From assembly GCA_002392265.1 (NCBI GenBank), contig DGGP01000018.1:1-15610 (forward strand): DNA of 15,610 bases. Direction: 5' to 3'. Under the pieces are notes generated by a model that was not told where the DNA came from, did not search any database, and saw only the letters and a list, made by a program, of their open reading frames with translations. The position numbers and the translations under genes were made by a program. Origin of the DNA: Firmicutes bacterium UBA3871 (GTDB taxonomy: Bacteria; Bacillota; Clostridia; Peptostreptococcales; Anaerovoracaceae). Of this stretch, positions 14,910 through 15,610 are shown in pieces (the first letter of the stretch is position 1; each line of letters opens with the position of its first letter).

Positions 14910-14938
14910 ATATTATATCCCCCACTACTAACAGTCAA
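14910..14938 (-). promoter_or_regulatory. Promoter of the toxin mRNA
   Basis: TTGACT (14938-14933) is followed after 17 bases by TAATAT (14915-14910). An overlapping perfect TATAAT (14917-14912) has a 15-base spacer. Start of transcription would be near 14903, giving a leader of about 125 bases to the leader-peptide ATG. Confidence 0.65.
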
Positions 14939-14979
14939 GGCTAAATAGGGGACAGGTCTGAGTTCAGCAAAAAGCAGAA

Positions 14980-15007
14980 AAAGGCGGAGCCAATAGGCTC
15001 CGCCTTT
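14980..15007 (-). terminator. Intrinsic terminator of clpB
   Basis: AAAGGCGGAGCC (14980-14991) and GGCTCCGCCTTT (14996-15007) form a perfect 12-bp stem with a 4-base loop. On the minus strand it ends in a T run. It lies 50 bases after the clpB stop codon. Confidence 0.9.
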
Positions 15008-15057
15008 ACCATTACTATTTCTTTGCACTCCGGCTCTATTCCGCGGCGGCTTCCGCA

Positions 15058-15610
15058 TCACGCCTTTTGCCCGCTTGCAAATACCAGTGCTGCATCCTCG
15101 CCGCTCCCCGAAACGTCGATGGTCACATTGTCGCCCTCCGCAATTTCACCACGAATGATGCGCGTTGCAATCATGGTTTCGAGGTTCTTTTGCAGATATC
15201 TCTTTACAGGGCGCGCGCCATAGATAGGATCGTAGGATTCCTTTGCTATGAACTCCTTTGCCGCATCGGTAAGCGACAGTGTAATTTCTTTGTCTGCGAG
15301 CCTGTTTCTGAGCGATTTAAGCTGCAGCTCGATTATTCCGCCAATCTGTGAAAGCGTCAGAGGACTGAATACTACTATGTCATCCACACGGTTGATAAAT
15401 TCCGGTCTGAAGTTCCGCTTAAGCTCGTCCTCGACCTGCTCCTTTACCTTTTCGTCAATGGTTCCATCCTCGTGAATGTTGTCGGTGAGGTATGCCGAGC
15501 CGATATTCGAGGTCATAATTATTATCGTATTCTTGAAATCGACCGTGCGGCCCTGATTATCCGTCAGTCTGCCGTCGTCGAGCAACTGCAGCAGGATGTT
15601 GAACACATCC
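15058..15610 (-). CDS. clpB: ATP-dependent disaggregase ClpB, C-terminal part
   Basis: The last 183 residues of a protein whose N-terminal part lies beyond the window; the frame is open to the edge. ClpB is a hexameric AAA+ chaperone that threads aggregated proteins with DnaK. Visible parts belong to the second AAA+ module: DVFNILLQLLDDGRLTDNQG directly after the Walker B region, sensor-1 TSNIGS, the arginine-finger region FRPEFINRVDDIVVF, and sensor-2 YGARPVKR, followed by the small C-terminal domain ending VFASGQKA. LDDGRLTDNQGRTVDF and the C-terminus favour ClpB over ClpC, but without the middle domain this is not absolute. An intrinsic terminator follows. Heat-shock control (CIRCE or CtsR sites) would lie upstream, out of view. 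Confidence 0.9.
   Translation of the reverse strand, partial: DVFNILLQLLDDGRLTDNQGRTVDFKNTIIIMTSNIGSAYLTDNIHEDGTIDEKVKEQVEDELKRNFRPEFINRVDDIVVFSPLTLSQIGGIIELQLKSLRNRLADKEITLSLTDAAKEFIAKESYDPIYGARPVKRYLQKNLETMIATRIIRGEIAEGDNVTIDVSGSGEDAALVFASGQKA

Overview
The window looks like a chromosomal segment of a low-to-moderate GC anaerobic Firmicute of the Clostridia (Eubacteriales). The evidence is strong purine-rich ribosome binding sites, S-layer homology (SLH) surface proteins, an ATP-type PEP carboxykinase next to a flavodiiron protein, and a Firmicutes-style holin-like mini-toxin. A Family XIII/Mogibacterium-like host is only a guess; no marker gene settles it.

Left part (1-5646). On the minus strand lie pckA and, 15 bases downstream, the start of an A-type flavoprotein (cut by the window edge). 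Upstream of them is a secreted SLH-domain protein with its own promoter. A very strong hairpin terminator then separates this group from a GATE-domain membrane transporter. The transporter is divergent from a LysR regulator, and the gap between them holds three 8-bp repeats spaced exactly 10 bp apart, a good operator candidate.

Middle (5647-13850). After the regulator comes a 338-bp gap with two exact 42-bp hairpin repeats and a GC-rich palindrome/tandem block. Two minus-strand genes then form an apparent surface-protein operon. The promoter-proximal gene encodes a 379-aa SLH protein; 65 bases on is a 2166-aa secreted multidomain protein with Ig/PKD-like modules, a PQQ/WD-like propeller region and beta-sandwiches, but no SLH or LPXTG anchor of its own. 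The likely arrangement is that the SLH protein sits in the wall while the giant protein is exported with it, perhaps held by it.

Right part (13840-15610). A small mobile-element-type (LPD3-like) gene is broken by an exact 8-bp tandem duplication and probably also by a one-base loss in an A7 tract. It is bounded by near-identical 23-bp repeats and runs into a 62-bp-period tandem repeat. Next to it is the most interesting item: a compact, apparently unannotated type I toxin-antitoxin locus. It has a 24-codon GTG-started holin-like toxin reading frame, immediately preceded in the same frame by a 12-aa leader with an excellent ribosome binding site. A consensus promoter faces it from the other side and would make a roughly 90-nt antisense RNA over the toxin 3' end; long inverted repeats and several hairpins lie around. 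The window ends in the C-terminal part of clpB with its terminator.
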